Positions 1 to 9,565 of a stretch of 64,000 nt of DNA are shown one piece after another (the stretch's first letter is position 1; the number at the start of each line of letters is the position of its first letter). A program made the position numbers and the translations under genes. The stretch is from positions 186,001-250,000 of the forward strand of contig JASISA010000001.1 in NCBI GenBank assembly GCA_031771865.1, in the 5' to 3' direction. Source of the DNA: Nothophaeocryptopus gaeumannii (taxonomy: Eukaryota > Ascomycota > Dothideomycetes > Mycosphaerellales > Mycosphaerellaceae). The notes beneath the pieces are model-generated. The model did not search any database. It was given only the letters and a program-made list of their open reading frames with translations, and was not told the origin of the DNA.

Positions 1-314
1 CTACCGCCAACAACGTCACCCGCCGCTCCATCAACACGACCGAGTCCAAGTCGACTGAAGTCGCCCACCGTCCAGACTTCTCGGATGGCTACACAGAGGG
101 CCACGTTTAGGCCTTTCAAGCTGCGGCGGAGGGTATCGTTAAGGTCGGTCTGATGGGCGGCTTTGCTCTCTGGTTCTCCGACTTCGCCATGAACGAGCAC
201 GTTGAGTGGCGCTGGAAGAAGGAGCTGGAGGAGGAGATTGCGAATGTGGAGAAGATCAAGAAGGATGCGGAGGTAGTGGAGAAGGGCGAGAAGGGGTTTG
301 CGAAGGAGCAATGA
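1..314 (+). CDS. 3' end of an unidentified gene, with an in-frame TAG
   Basis: The gene enters from the left edge. One frame reads from base 3 to the TGA at 312-314, interrupted only by a TAG at 108-110. After the TAG comes a short hydrophobic stretch (GLMGGFALWFSDFAM) and then a charged, probably coiled-coil tail rich in K and E. Before the TAG the frame is Ser/Thr-rich and ends DFSDGYTEGHV. Because both sides share one frame, the TAG may be a nonsense change (CAG to TAG would restore Gln), or the 3' end of an intron (gtttag) whose donor is at or before about base 16. I do not recognise the family; the layout recalls small membrane proteins with a C-terminal coiled coil. Confidence 0.45.
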
Positions 315-579
315 ACGAGGCTCTAGGGCACAGAGCGTCATTGGTGCATGAACTACGAATCCTGGGACTGCGGGTTAGTAGCAAGGGCCCTCGAGGAATA
401 CTGACTTGCATGTGAAAGTGAAACGCACGGGCTCGCGTTGAGCGTCCGGCGGAGTTTGATACGGGTAGAAGCGGAACTGGTTTGTGCTGCCTGAAGCTCC
501 CCTTTAATTTGCCTCTTTCTTCTCCTGATCACCAACAGCCTCGTCTGCACAGCCAGACCTTCTGCACAACACCACGGCG

Positions 580-1149
580 ATGGCAGCCTCCAGTAACGGT
601 GGCCTCTGTCGCCTCCTCGAGCTACCAGCGGAGCTGAGAAACCGAATCTATGGCTATGCTCTGGTCGAGCCGGAACAGATCAACATCAACCGCGATAACG
701 TCGCTCAACCCGCTCTGATCCGCATCTGTCGACAAATCCGCCACGAAGCTACGCCAATCTACTACCTCGACAATCGCTTTATCATCGACACCTTCAGCTA
801 CGACTCGACCGTCCTTCGAAAGTTCTGCGAGCAGACCGAAGGGCTCCGGACCAACTACGATCAAACGAAGAACATGATCCCAGACACGTCAATCGCTCAC
901 AAGGTCAGACCAGGGAGAGACGGTTGGTCCAAAGCGCTTGCATGGATTAAGGCTTTCCATGCGGATCTTACTTGGGGATATATGTGCCGACATCGCGGCA
1001 CCAAGCAGCGCGCATGCTGCGCTGTCGACTGCGCTTTTCCGCTGGTCGACGTGCTGGGTCAGGCGGATTGGAAGGTGGTCGTGACGGCTTTCCAGGTGCA
1101 TAAGACGTCGAGTGAGGCGCAGGCTGGTGGGCATTGGAAGTGGGCTTGA
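580..1149 (+). CDS. F-box-like domain protein
   Basis: A 189-residue single-exon protein. Residues 11-28 hold the F-box-like signature LLELPAELRNRIYGYALV seen in expanded families of plant-associated Dothideomycetes. This is followed by the usual pattern for the group: ALIRICRQIRHEATPIYY, where a cysteine or serine before RQIRxE and a paired tyrosine are typical. The C-terminal half has a WSKALAWIKAF segment that matches WPNLLRWMRAF in the broken copy at 26.6 kb, so the two are paralogues. Proteins of this class are assumed to be Skp1-Cullin adaptors, but the short degenerate F-box and the absence of a recognisable substrate domain leave the role open. The start is the first ATG, after a pyrimidine-rich leader. 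Confidence 0.75.
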   Translation: MAASSNGGLCRLLELPAELRNRIYGYALVEPEQININRDNVAQPALIRICRQIRHEATPIYYLDNRFIIDTFSYDSTVLRKFCEQTEGLRTNYDQTKNMIPDTSIAHKVRPGRDGWSKALAWIKAFHADLTWGYMCRHRGTKQRACCAVDCAFPLVDVLGQADWKVVVTAFQVHKTSSEAQAGGHWKWA

Positions 1150-1669
1150 AGGCATTGTCCCGCCGTCAGTTGCATCTTGGACAGGAGGACGAAGTTGCGC
1201 TACTCCCGTTGTATATGTATATGGCATCTCAGGGTATGATTGAGCCGGAGAAGAGACCCTCAATGTCATGTGGGCTATCGCAGGAAAGAATTGGAAAATG
1301 TAAATAAGCTGAGACCTGGCTGAGAAAATCAGCGCACTGTAAACCGCAGCGACTCTGAAAGAGCATCGATATTGCGAGTCTGCCCACCTAATCATCTTCT
1401 CAATATCTGCCCTCCAAACGTGTATCATCGTCCTCCGTTGAAGCACCCAACCCATAAAGTCTGCAGAAGAATCAGGTAACGTCTTTTCATATGCGCCCGA
1501 CAGCCGCACGGGCCAGCATATGACGTTTGCAGTCACAAGCGCGGAAAGCGCTGGTCCCAACTTCACTCGGGATCTTCTAGAACAAACACCTCAACCTCAC
1601 CAGACCATCCTTCACACAGCACAACCATATCACCCTCCGAGGCGTTGTCCACCTCTGCCACCGCCAAAG

Positions 1670-2710
1670 ATGCCTCATCAGCTGGACTACGCCGCCTGCA
1701 CTATCGACGAGCTCCGCACCTTCTACTGTCAACGCACCGGCAGGCCGGAGGTCATGTCCAAAGAGGATCTTATATCGCAACTTCAACGTCTCGATGAGTT
1801 GGCCACTTTCAGGGTAATGGACCTGCCGAGAGACGTTCGCTTCTTGGTCTACGACGAGCTGTTGACGTACCGTGACGGCTTCGCTCAGACTAAGCTTCAC
1901 CCTCAGAGTCTCGCGACATCGAGAGAGATCTGTGAAGAAGCTCAAGGCATCTGGCAGCAGACTCTCGACTCGATCCTTTTGGTCCGCGTCAGCTCGACAA
2001 GTTATCCTACTGGCGGAATCACCATACGCTTCGGAACCAGTGCGCCGTTCGTCACCAGCCTGCGGGAAAACTGGCCCGAGCTGCTCGACGCATGGTCGGT
2101 GAAGGTGGGCGAAGCGAAGCGTATCGTCCTCTACCTCGAAGCGAGAGCCGGCATGAGTCCAAAGCCTCTCAATCAAGCAGTCTACATCCTGGCGACTATC
2201 CTTGGTGAGCGGTCAATCCAGCGAAAGGTACAGGTTCGCTTGGCAGATAATGCACCACTTCGGATGAACGTCTATCCAGGCAGGATGTTTCAGACCCCCA
2301 TAGAACCGCGATGTCTGGATATCGTCTGGCCGCTTACCCGAGTCGGGCCCAATATCGAGTATACCTTTCGTGGAGTGCCGTCCCAGACCGTCGAAGCGCT
2401 GCACGACAATCTGAAGCATCGAAAATACTGCACAGCCTTCTTTGCCTGGAAAGTCCTGCGCGACGAGGTCAAAAAACTCATCGAATTGGTCTGCGCTGCA
2501 GGACTGAAAGGCACAGGGATCCGCTTTTTGCCTATATCCATCCGCAAGATGGCCCCTAGCACTTTCATATGCAGCGACTTTTGGGACGAGGAGGTCGACA
2601 CGAGGATGCATGGAAAGGTTAGATATCTCGTCGGCGACGTCCGCAGATGGATGGCGCTCCGAGAGAAAGCGGAGGCGATTCTGAAGGCCAGAGAAGGGGG
2701 CTCGACATGA
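1670..2710 (+). CDS. SAP-like plus F-box-like protein (intact family copy)
   Basis: A 346-residue single-exon protein. I chose the ATG at 1670 (MPHQLDYAACTIDELRTFY) rather than the in-frame ATG at 1520, because both broken paralogues at 15-17.5 kb begin at the equivalent position. Residues 5-40 look like a SAP-type helix-extended-helix motif (CTIDELRTFY...KEDLISQLQRLDE). This is followed at about residue 48 by an F-box-like LPRDVRFLVYDELL. The middle holds a strand-rich region with AKRIVLYLEA, and the C-terminus ends in a basic helix, AILKAREGGST. It is the only intact copy of this family in the window. Function unknown; a ubiquitin-ligase adaptor or DNA-associated role is inference from the two weak domains. 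Confidence 0.7.
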   Translation: MPHQLDYAACTIDELRTFYCQRTGRPEVMSKEDLISQLQRLDELATFRVMDLPRDVRFLVYDELLTYRDGFAQTKLHPQSLATSREICEEAQGIWQQTLDSILLVRVSSTSYPTGGITIRFGTSAPFVTSLRENWPELLDAWSVKVGEAKRIVLYLEARAGMSPKPLNQAVYILATILGERSIQRKVQVRLADNAPLRMNVYPGRMFQTPIEPRCLDIVWPLTRVGPNIEYTFRGVPSQTVEALHDNLKHRKYCTAFFAWKVLRDEVKKLIELVCAAGLKGTGIRFLPISIRKMAPSTFICSDFWDEEVDTRMHGKVRYLVGDVRRWMALREKAEAILKAREGGST

Positions 2711-3112
2711 AGCAGTCTAAATAACTGCGACGAATGGGAGATTGAGAGATGCACTGTGAGATCAGAATAGCGTGGAGCATGGCGGAGAAGTTCTTGGGAT
2801 TGTGTCCGGGCAAGAGCGATTTTGGAGATCCGGGACGGAGCCGAGCACCCTGGCAACAGTGGCCTGTAGAGTCGAGCAGCAAAGCAGATGAAAAAAGATC
2901 TGGTCCAGAACCAGCTAAAAAGCAACTTCGCTCTCTTCTATTCAATTACTCAATCTGTTTCCCTGCTGTGCAGTATCCTATGCACACTCCATCTCTTCTC
3001 CTCATCTCCTTGGACTCAAGGTTTTCACAAAAAGAACGGGTATCATTACATATATACAAAAGCGACTGCTCCCTCCCCTTTCTCCCCAAACTTTCTCATC
3101 TCTTCTCCTTAC

Positions 3113-6100
3113 TCATGACTTCGCCTCGTATTTCCCACTCATCAACTTTCTCGAAGTCGGCACCGCCTTCCACGTCGCTGCCGTCCCAGCCTGCTCATCC
3201 GCGAACGGATCCGCACCAGCCTCGACAGCATGCGCGCTAACGGCAAGTCCACTGCCAACACCATTCGCATGTTCGCCTGTAATCTCCCATCTCCCTTCAA
3301 CATGCCCGCCGGTAGCTTCACTCTCGGTAGCAAAGCGAGCCAGGAGCTTCTCCGGTGCGCCGCCAGGTCGGAGGGTAACATCGCCCAGTTGCCAGAAGAT
3401 GAGGTTCTTCTCTCGCGCAAACATGCCAACGGGTTTCGATTGACAGCCACTCGCCTTGGCGCCTTCAAGCGTCAGGGCGATTACGAAATTCGACAATGTG
3501 ACACTCTCGCGGCCGAGACTTGCGAAGCTTGGATGCAGCGAATAGCTGACAATGACCATAGCCTGGTTCGCTTCAATTCTTAAAGCCGGCGCGAGGAGCA
3601 GAGGTGTATGTGTTGCAGTATCCTCATGTCGGAGTTGATACTTGAAGGCGATCTGTTGTCTCGTGATATTGGCGAGGTTGACAGAGTATTCGCCTTCCCT
3701 GCCTGCCGTGTTGTTGATGAAAGCCGGGTTAGGAGCGACTTTTTCTAAGCTCGCGAAGTTCTCTAGTCGAATGGTGTCGTGGCCGAGGGAAGCCGAGAAG
3801 TCGACAGGATTGTATGCCAAGGCGATCTCACCAATGAGGGAAGATGAAGTCACTTGGCCATTTGCGAAGGTAGCGGATACTGTCTCGACGATTGACGAGC
3901 TGAGTCCCTGCTCGTGGAGTTCAGGATGCTTGAGTCCTTGGCTCGCAGTGCTTTGCATGGACCGTCCAGATCTAATCGACTGATTGTCACCAGTGTGATC
4001 ACGGGCAAGGGGCGACGCTACCGTCCGCAAAGGAGACGTGGGAGTCGGATCCGAGGGACCGACTGAGCTGAAAGGTGAGAAAGTAGTCGCACCAGGTCCC
4101 GTAGGACTGAATGTCCCAGAAGGTGCTTGCGCGAGACCACCGGCAGACGTAGAGACTTCGGGAGGAGGCTGTTGTACTGCGCGAGATTGCGTCTCGATTG
4201 GAGTTGGGAACGCAGCAGCAGAAGCAACAGGACCCGTTCTTTCGGTCGAGCGAGGAGCCACACTAATGGTGTCTTGCTGGATCTGCTGGTCAGGCGGGGC
4301 ATTCGAGGTGATTATAGTACTATTACGAGCATCTCGACGCCCACGCACTGTACCGGCCCTTCTCGCATTGACAGGTGGTGCTTGCTGTGAACTGGTCAGC
4401 TCTGTAACATTAGCCTGGCGAAGCGATCTCTTACCAATGTGTTTGCCATACTGGCAAGCGCCGCATCTCCGCCTTCTTCCTGGATCGGCCCATCTCGAAT
4501 GTTGACATTGTACTGAGGCTGCGACAGCTCCCCCGCCTCCGCTTGTGCCTGCGAGATCGGGTCAAGATTCTGTGGCGGTACTGAAAAGCCTTCACTATCT
4601 CTTTGCGGCTCCGCGACTCTTGGTACAACAGGTGGCTGAAATTGAGTCGGTGGCGGCGTGTATGCCGGTTGACTCGGCTGCGTGTACGTTGGCTGAATCG
4701 GTTGTGCCGGCCTGGGAGGCTCTAGATCTGCCAGATCGCCTGCATGGCTACCATTGGGGAACTTTTGAACCGCAGGTGATGACACGTTTCCTGTCCCGTT
4801 CATGCGCGGAATTGGGTCAAGCTGTGGTGCGCCTGACCTAAATGATGCCTCTTGTCTAGACTGCGGAGGTTCTAGCACCTCACTGCCCATCCTCATAGGC
4901 GAGTGCGGTCGCCGGGACGATGATTCGGCTTCTTCTGATGGCGGCTCGAGGGAATATGAGCCCTTGTTCCTTCCCAATCTCCCAAACGGACCAGACCTTG
5001 GCTTCCGCTCGGGTGACTCGTTGGTCTCAGAGAGCTGTTGTGGCTGCTTGTTCTTGTTACGCGACATGACAGTACCAAGTCGCTTCAAGCCCTTGTTGAA
5101 CGCGCCCTTCTTTTCAGTCTGAGGTGTTCCGGATATCTGGCTCGCGTCTTCGTCCGGAATAGATTGTATAGGGGTCAAGCCAGCAGGACCACTCGAGGAA
5201 GTCCCACGTGCTGGAGTGGATGATGATATGCTAGATCCCATACCCGGGATAAACTGGCTCGCTCGGTTCGCGCGGCTTGTAGACGCAGAAGAAGCGGTCA
5301 ATCGTCCCGATACCGCCTTCAGCGCGAAAGTCTTGATCTCGTCCGCGGTCTCCACGTTGAGCAGCACATTAAGCGATTGTTCCGCAGCTACCCTGTTCTT
5401 CTCGACCTGATCGACCTCCAGAGTCACATATTGAGTCAGCAGATCGCGCAGCTGGTTCACGCGGCTTTCATCCAATGCTTGCAAGTTCTCAAACACGTAA
5501 GGTGCCTGCGAGTCCCATTGCGCTCTTGCATTATCCAAGTCTGAGGCAGCATTGGCGACTTTGTTGGTCTCAGCTCTTTCGCCCTTGGTCTGCAGCTTCT
5601 CTGCCCTCTGTTGCGACTTCTCGATGTCCTTCGCCATCGAAGATAAGTTTCCTTGTATCGTGCTCATAGCCTGCATGTCCCGGTTCGTTTCGGCGAATGC
5701 GCGTAAGGGTCGCTCGACGTCGACATCGATCTTGGAGGCCATGGACGAATGCGATTCGGCTAGTGTCTCCAAGGAGCTGGTTAAGGAGCCCCATGGGACT
5801 GAGAAGATGCTGTCTCCCGTTAGCACCCTGTGGCCTCCTCGTCTCCCGTCATCTCTTCTCCATACCCAAGATCGGCATCATCAATGTTCCGTCGCGCGAG
5901 TCGGCGGAGTCCTGCGGCATACTGCTCTTCGAGTCTTTTGCGTTCCTGGCAACGAACATCAGCATCCGCGACATGGCGCGCCTCTCTGCGCGTGGCTGGC
6001 AGGACTACTCACATCAAGCCAGTCCGCAATGGTAGTGTTTAGTCGCTTGACTTGCGATACACGATTTTCAAGAATATCAACCGCCTGCCCCGGCTGCACT

Positions 6101-6225
6101 TTTTGCTGTACACTCTGTCAACATATGTTGTGAGGAAACACCTAGCCGGAGCAGTCCGAGCAGCGGCCAATGCATGGTATGGTTCAAGATCTCACCAGAA
6201 TGGCCGGGTAGTCCTGTCGATCCAT
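3113..6225 (-). CDS. SYP1: Muniscin-type endocytic adaptor (SYP1/FCHO-like)
   Basis: Five coding exons: 6225-6196, 6114-6013, 5945-5866, 5809-4435 and 4384-3113, giving 952 residues. All joins keep frame; the third intron carries a tgctaac branch point and the last (50 nt) a gctgac. The N-terminus starts MDRQDYPAIL and continues VDILENRVSQVKRLN, TTIADWLDERKRLEEQYAAG: the start of an F-BAR domain that runs to about residue 250, with helices rich in K/E and an ESRVNQLRDLLTQYVTLEVDQ segment. Residues about 260-650 are low-complexity and Pro/Ser-rich, the linker that binds endocytic partners. The last 300 residues form the mu-homology domain, including SLIGEIALAYNP and TLRPGGAPEKLLARF. Muniscins bind PI(4,5)P2 and cargo at early endocytic sites at the plasma membrane. 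A CAT-rich microsatellite lies in the upstream region. Confidence 0.93.
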
Positions 6226-7008
6226 GATTTGTCGTAGTAGCAATGGATGTTATGCGCAACGCTGCACATACGAAAATGAAAAGGTGAGCAAACAATAATA
6301 GAACGACGACAGCAAGCCCAAAGCTGGTATAAGTGTGGTGTGTGAAAGGGTGTTTGTGCTGTGTCTGGGGATGCAAAACAGCTACTGACTAGCCTTAGCT
6401 GTAGGTGCTCGACGAATCGATGTTACGTAGCATGCCGGGGCCGGAGGAAGAAGCTTGGACGACCGAGCCAAGAGCGCCCTTCCTTGAGGCGAGTGTATCC
6501 TGCAGCGGTCACCACGCCAACAAATCTTTGTCAGGCAGGCTCCATCTCCATCATCATCATCATCATACCTCACCTCTCCATCATCATACCTCTCCATCAT
6601 CACGCCTTCTCGACTACCCATGATCGTCACCCCGTGTGTGCAGGAGCCGACCCCGTTCAACAGATTGATGTGCACATGGCCTACGCGTACGACGATACAC
6701 CGCATGACCACGACTGATGGGAACACCTTGAAACGCAACTTCGGACTTCGGAAGAAAAGGAAACCTTGCTCCCAGCCTCTTCAAAGTGCTTCCTTTATAC
6801 CGATGACCGAACATGGCCTATGGAAGACAAGAAATGAAAAAGTGGAACATTCAGTGTTTTGATGAATGTTGATTTGATTCATTATGCTAAGATACAACAT
6901 CTTCCATCATCGTCAATCATAAACTCATCAGGAGCAGCAAGAATCGAATCGAATCCCAAACACCTCCGCCATGCGCATCAACCTTTGACCAACTTCTGTT
7001 CCAGCTCC
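6226..7008. other. Intergenic: SYP1 upstream region and HSP30 3' side
   Basis: No gene is supported here. The stretch separates the SYP1 start from the HSP30 stop, so it should hold the SYP1 promoter and 5' leader and the HSP30 terminator. The only distinct structure is the CAT-rich run listed separately. Confidence 0.6.
6543..6603. repeat. CAT-rich microsatellite
   Basis: About 60 bp built from TCCATCATCAT-type units: one run of six CAT triplets, then two shorter blocks separated by ACCTCAC and ACCTCTC. It sits about 320 bp upstream of the SYP1 start. Likely slippage-prone; any regulatory effect is unknown. Confidence 0.7.
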
Positions 7009-7698
7009 TCAGGCCTGGTTGTCGTCGACGTCGACTTGCTCGATGTTGATCTTCTTGCTAACCGGAGCAGTCGCCTTTGGAACAACAATGCTCAAGACAC
7101 CATCCTTCAAACTGGCCTTAACGTTGTCCTGGTCCACCCGGGTTGGGAAAGAGAAGGTTCTTGCGAATTCTCCAATGGAACGCTCGGAGACCCAGTACTT
7201 GTGCTCCGGAGCCTTCTGAACCTGCTGCTGCGACTGCTGTTCGGACTTCTGGACCAAGGTATTCTTCTTGGCATCTGGGTTGGCGCTGCTCATGGTGCTA
7301 TCATCCTCGACGGAAGGCTTGTGGTAGCTGCCATTCGATTCGCCTTCAGTGATCTTTCCCTGCTCAGCCTGTCCACCGATCAACCCAGCTGGACGAGTTC
7401 CTTCCTCGCGGATATGTTCAGTTCGGCCCTTGATTGTGAGAGTCTGGGCATCGGTGAACTCGATGTTGACGTTCTTCTGATCGATGCCGGGAAGTTCGCC
7501 GTGGAGTTCATAGGCTTCTTTGGTCTCCTTCACATCAAACTTTGGAGTGAAGGACTTGAAGCTTCTCCTGATAGAAGTGGCGTGATTGCCAGTGTTGCCG
7601 CCGCGAGCGCTGACGTGATTGGCGTAGTCGTCCATGAGCTGGAACATAGGAGAGAAGGAGGAGAATTCGTCCTGAACGAAGCGTGGGAAGAGAGCCAT
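7009..7698 (-). CDS. HSP30-type small heat-shock protein
   Basis: A 229-residue single-exon protein. The start at 7698 (MALFPRFVQDEFSSFSPM) is preferred over an in-frame upstream ATG, because fungal Hsp30 proteins begin this way. The alpha-crystallin domain is split as in Neurospora and Aspergillus Hsp30. A first half at about residues 50-100 contains FDVKETKEAYELHGELPG and TLTIKGRTEH. A charged Q/S/K-rich insert of about 70 residues follows. The second half has WVSERSIGEFARTFSFP and GVLSIVVPK, with a short acidic tail. These are ATP-independent holdases of the cytosol. A TATAAAAG box lies about 150 bp upstream and a heat-shock element about 345 bp upstream, consistent with heat induction. 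Confidence 0.93.
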   Translation of the reverse strand: MALFPRFVQDEFSSFSPMFQLMDDYANHVSARGGNTGNHATSIRRSFKSFTPKFDVKETKEAYELHGELPGIDQKNVNIEFTDAQTLTIKGRTEHIREEGTRPAGLIGGQAEQGKITEGESNGSYHKPSVEDDSTMSSANPDAKKNTLVQKSEQQSQQQVQKAPEHKYWVSERSIGEFARTFSFPTRVDQDNVKASLKDGVLSIVVPKATAPVSKKINIEQVDVDDNQA

Positions 7699-7846
7699 GT
7701 TTGGTGCGGTAGTGTGGTAAGTTGCGGTAGTGGTTGGGGTAAGTTTGCAAATGCGAGCTACTCGAGGAAGCTTGTTGGTGATTGTTCTTTGCATCGAATG
7801 TTTGTTGTTGATTCTGATGATCGAGTACAGGCGAGCTTTCACACTT

Positions 7847-7854
7847 CTTTTATA
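7847..7854 (-). promoter_or_regulatory. TATA box of the HSP30-like gene
   Basis: Reads TATAAAAG on the minus strand, about 150 bp before the ATG. It is the clearest TATA box noticed in the window and fits a stress-induced gene. The implied leader of roughly 100-120 nt is inference. Confidence 0.6.
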
Positions 7855-8038
7855 CTTGCCGTTGGTCTGGTCGACGACGATGTACCGCCTTCTAGAGGCC
7901 TCGACGATGATACCAGCATCGTGTAGAACCCACCAGAAATCTCTCGTCAGCTCCGCACGCTCCGCTCGACGATGTTTCTAGAGAGTGTCAAGAAACGCGA
8001 CACCTCCACTCCAGTCACCTCAGGATCTTGCCAGATGG

Positions 8039-8051
8039 TCCCAGAAGTTTC
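8039..8051 (-). promoter_or_regulatory. Candidate heat-shock element
   Basis: On the plus strand a TCC, a GAA and a TTC follow one another with 2-nt gaps (tccCAGAAgtTTC). That gives a perfect GAAnnTTC pair plus one imperfect third unit, the pattern bound by trimeric Hsf1. It lies about 345 bp upstream of the HSP30-like start and no other gene starts nearby. Confidence 0.5.
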
Positions 8052-8054
8052 TTT

Positions 8055-8893
8055 GGCCCATACTATTTTTGGCAGCTTGCGGGATCAGCCCGGCTCACGT
8101 GACCGTCTGGTCTTTGTACGCCTCATTCGGACGAAGGCTTTCGATGACAGTTGACAGATAGATGTGGCTGTTGAGGAACATGGTGTGGCACAGTGGTGAG
8201 TGGGTTCGTTGCTGCCCAATCTGGTCAACCACATTCACGGCGCTCACTAATGGCCCTCATTGGCTCGTGACCCGTCAGATCTACTTGAGACACCACACCC
8301 TCTTGAGCATAAGGATGTAGGATGTCGCTTTAGGTGGTAGCATCCCGTTGACTGAAGGCGCGGCAGCAGCGGCTCGGATCATCAAAGAAGAAATATCGAA
8401 CATCCATAACGAGTCATTACAAACTCTAAACACCCACGAAAACCATAGCCACCTATTCAAGAGCCTCTGGACGAGCGCGTAGCCTCACCCATCCGCCCGT
8501 GGACGCATCAAAAACAGCGTCAAGCATATCCAGAACGCCCTTGAAGCCTTCCACGGTCCGTCCGCCCCCATACCCTGCAGACAGATCTGCCGGCATTTGA
8601 ACGCGAAAAGCCTGAGCAGCCCAGAGCTACTGCACGTATTTCATGCATATCTCTGAAGCGTGGAGCAAGCGATCGTTGACAGGCCTTGCGTGGGCGCCAA
8701 TGCAAGGTACATGAAGCATGGACCATGAGCGAGCGAAGCTTGTCCAGACGTCGTCTCATCAATTCAACATCCAGCCTTTCGAGTGTTGACTATAGCGAGC
8801 AATTTGTACAAAACAAGTCGGTATTCGTGAAATTCGTGAGGTTGAGGAATCATCCCAGAAACGCCGTCGCCCGAAAAAGTTGGATGTACATGC
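8055..8893. other. Intergenic, no gene seen
   Basis: About 840 bp between the HSP30 promoter and the KXD1 stop. Short ORFs are present on both strands, but none has domain-like composition or splice structure. The right part should contain the KXD1 3' UTR. Confidence 0.55.
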
Positions 8894-9565
8894 TTAACAG
8901 TCGATCGGTGCTGGGTAACGTTCGCTTGCAGCTCGGTATTGATCGGGGTATTTTTGTGCTGCGCGAGCGTTCAACGCGCTGTCATTTCGTTAGCAATGGA
9001 GAATTGGAAAATCGCGTGGTCTCTGGAACGTACTGAACTCTCTTTTGCGTCCATTCTAGGTCTCTTTGGACGTCTTTGGCCGCTTTCATACCGTCCGCGA
9101 ACTTCGCCCGAGTCCTGGCAAGTCGTGCTCTCGCCTGTGCTTGCAACTCCAACAACTCTCGATTCTTCGCATTCAGCTCGCCAGACCTATTAGTTCGTCA
9201 GTTGATTGCTTACGATCCGTCCTTCACTTGAAAACTCACATCTGCGCCTGTCGTGCCATATTCTTGTCCATCGGCACAGGATTATAGGCTTGCGAAAGAC
9301 GATCATTCATGTAATCCAGCAAATCTACACTGGTCGCACCGCTTGACGAGTCATAGTCGCTGCCACCGTATGCGCTTGATGCCGATGAGTAGAGACCCGC
9401 TCCGGACGAAGATACACTCTCTGGTCGCTCTGGCGGTGAAGCTGATAGTTGGCTGTATGCCGACGAGTTTCGGTTGTGGCGAGGAGCATAGGCTTGCTGT
9501 GGTGCTTTACCAGGCACATTGACCGGCAAAGAACCGCTCGGGTACTGGTAGTAAGATGTAGACAT
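8894..9565 (-). CDS. KXD1: KxDL-family protein, BLOC-1 subunit KXD1-like
   Basis: Three exons, 9565-9240, 9186-9034 and 8978-8894, encode 187 residues; all joins are GT-AG and in frame. The first 80 residues are a low-complexity Ser/Tyr/Pro leader. The conserved part starts at SVDLLDYMNDRLSQAYNP, continues through SGELNAKNRELLELQAQ and FADGMKAAKDVQRDLEWTQK, where the K..R(K)DL element is the family signature, and ends with KYPDQYRAASERYPAP. Kxd1 belongs to the BLOC-1 complex, which acts on endosomes (Rab5 GAP recruitment in yeast). The C-terminal KYPxxYxxASxRYPxP tail matches the fungal form of the family as I remember it. Length fits fungal orthologues. Confidence 0.75.

Noticed and set aside
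1520..1669. Longer N-terminus of the SAP/F-box-like protein
   Set aside because: The extra 50 residues are Pro-rich UTR-like sequence, and both paralogues start at the equivalent of 1670.
6859..7926. 355-codon plus-strand ORF over the HSP30-like gene
   Set aside because: It is antisense to a clear alpha-crystallin protein and has no family features; GC-rich codons leave the opposite frame open.
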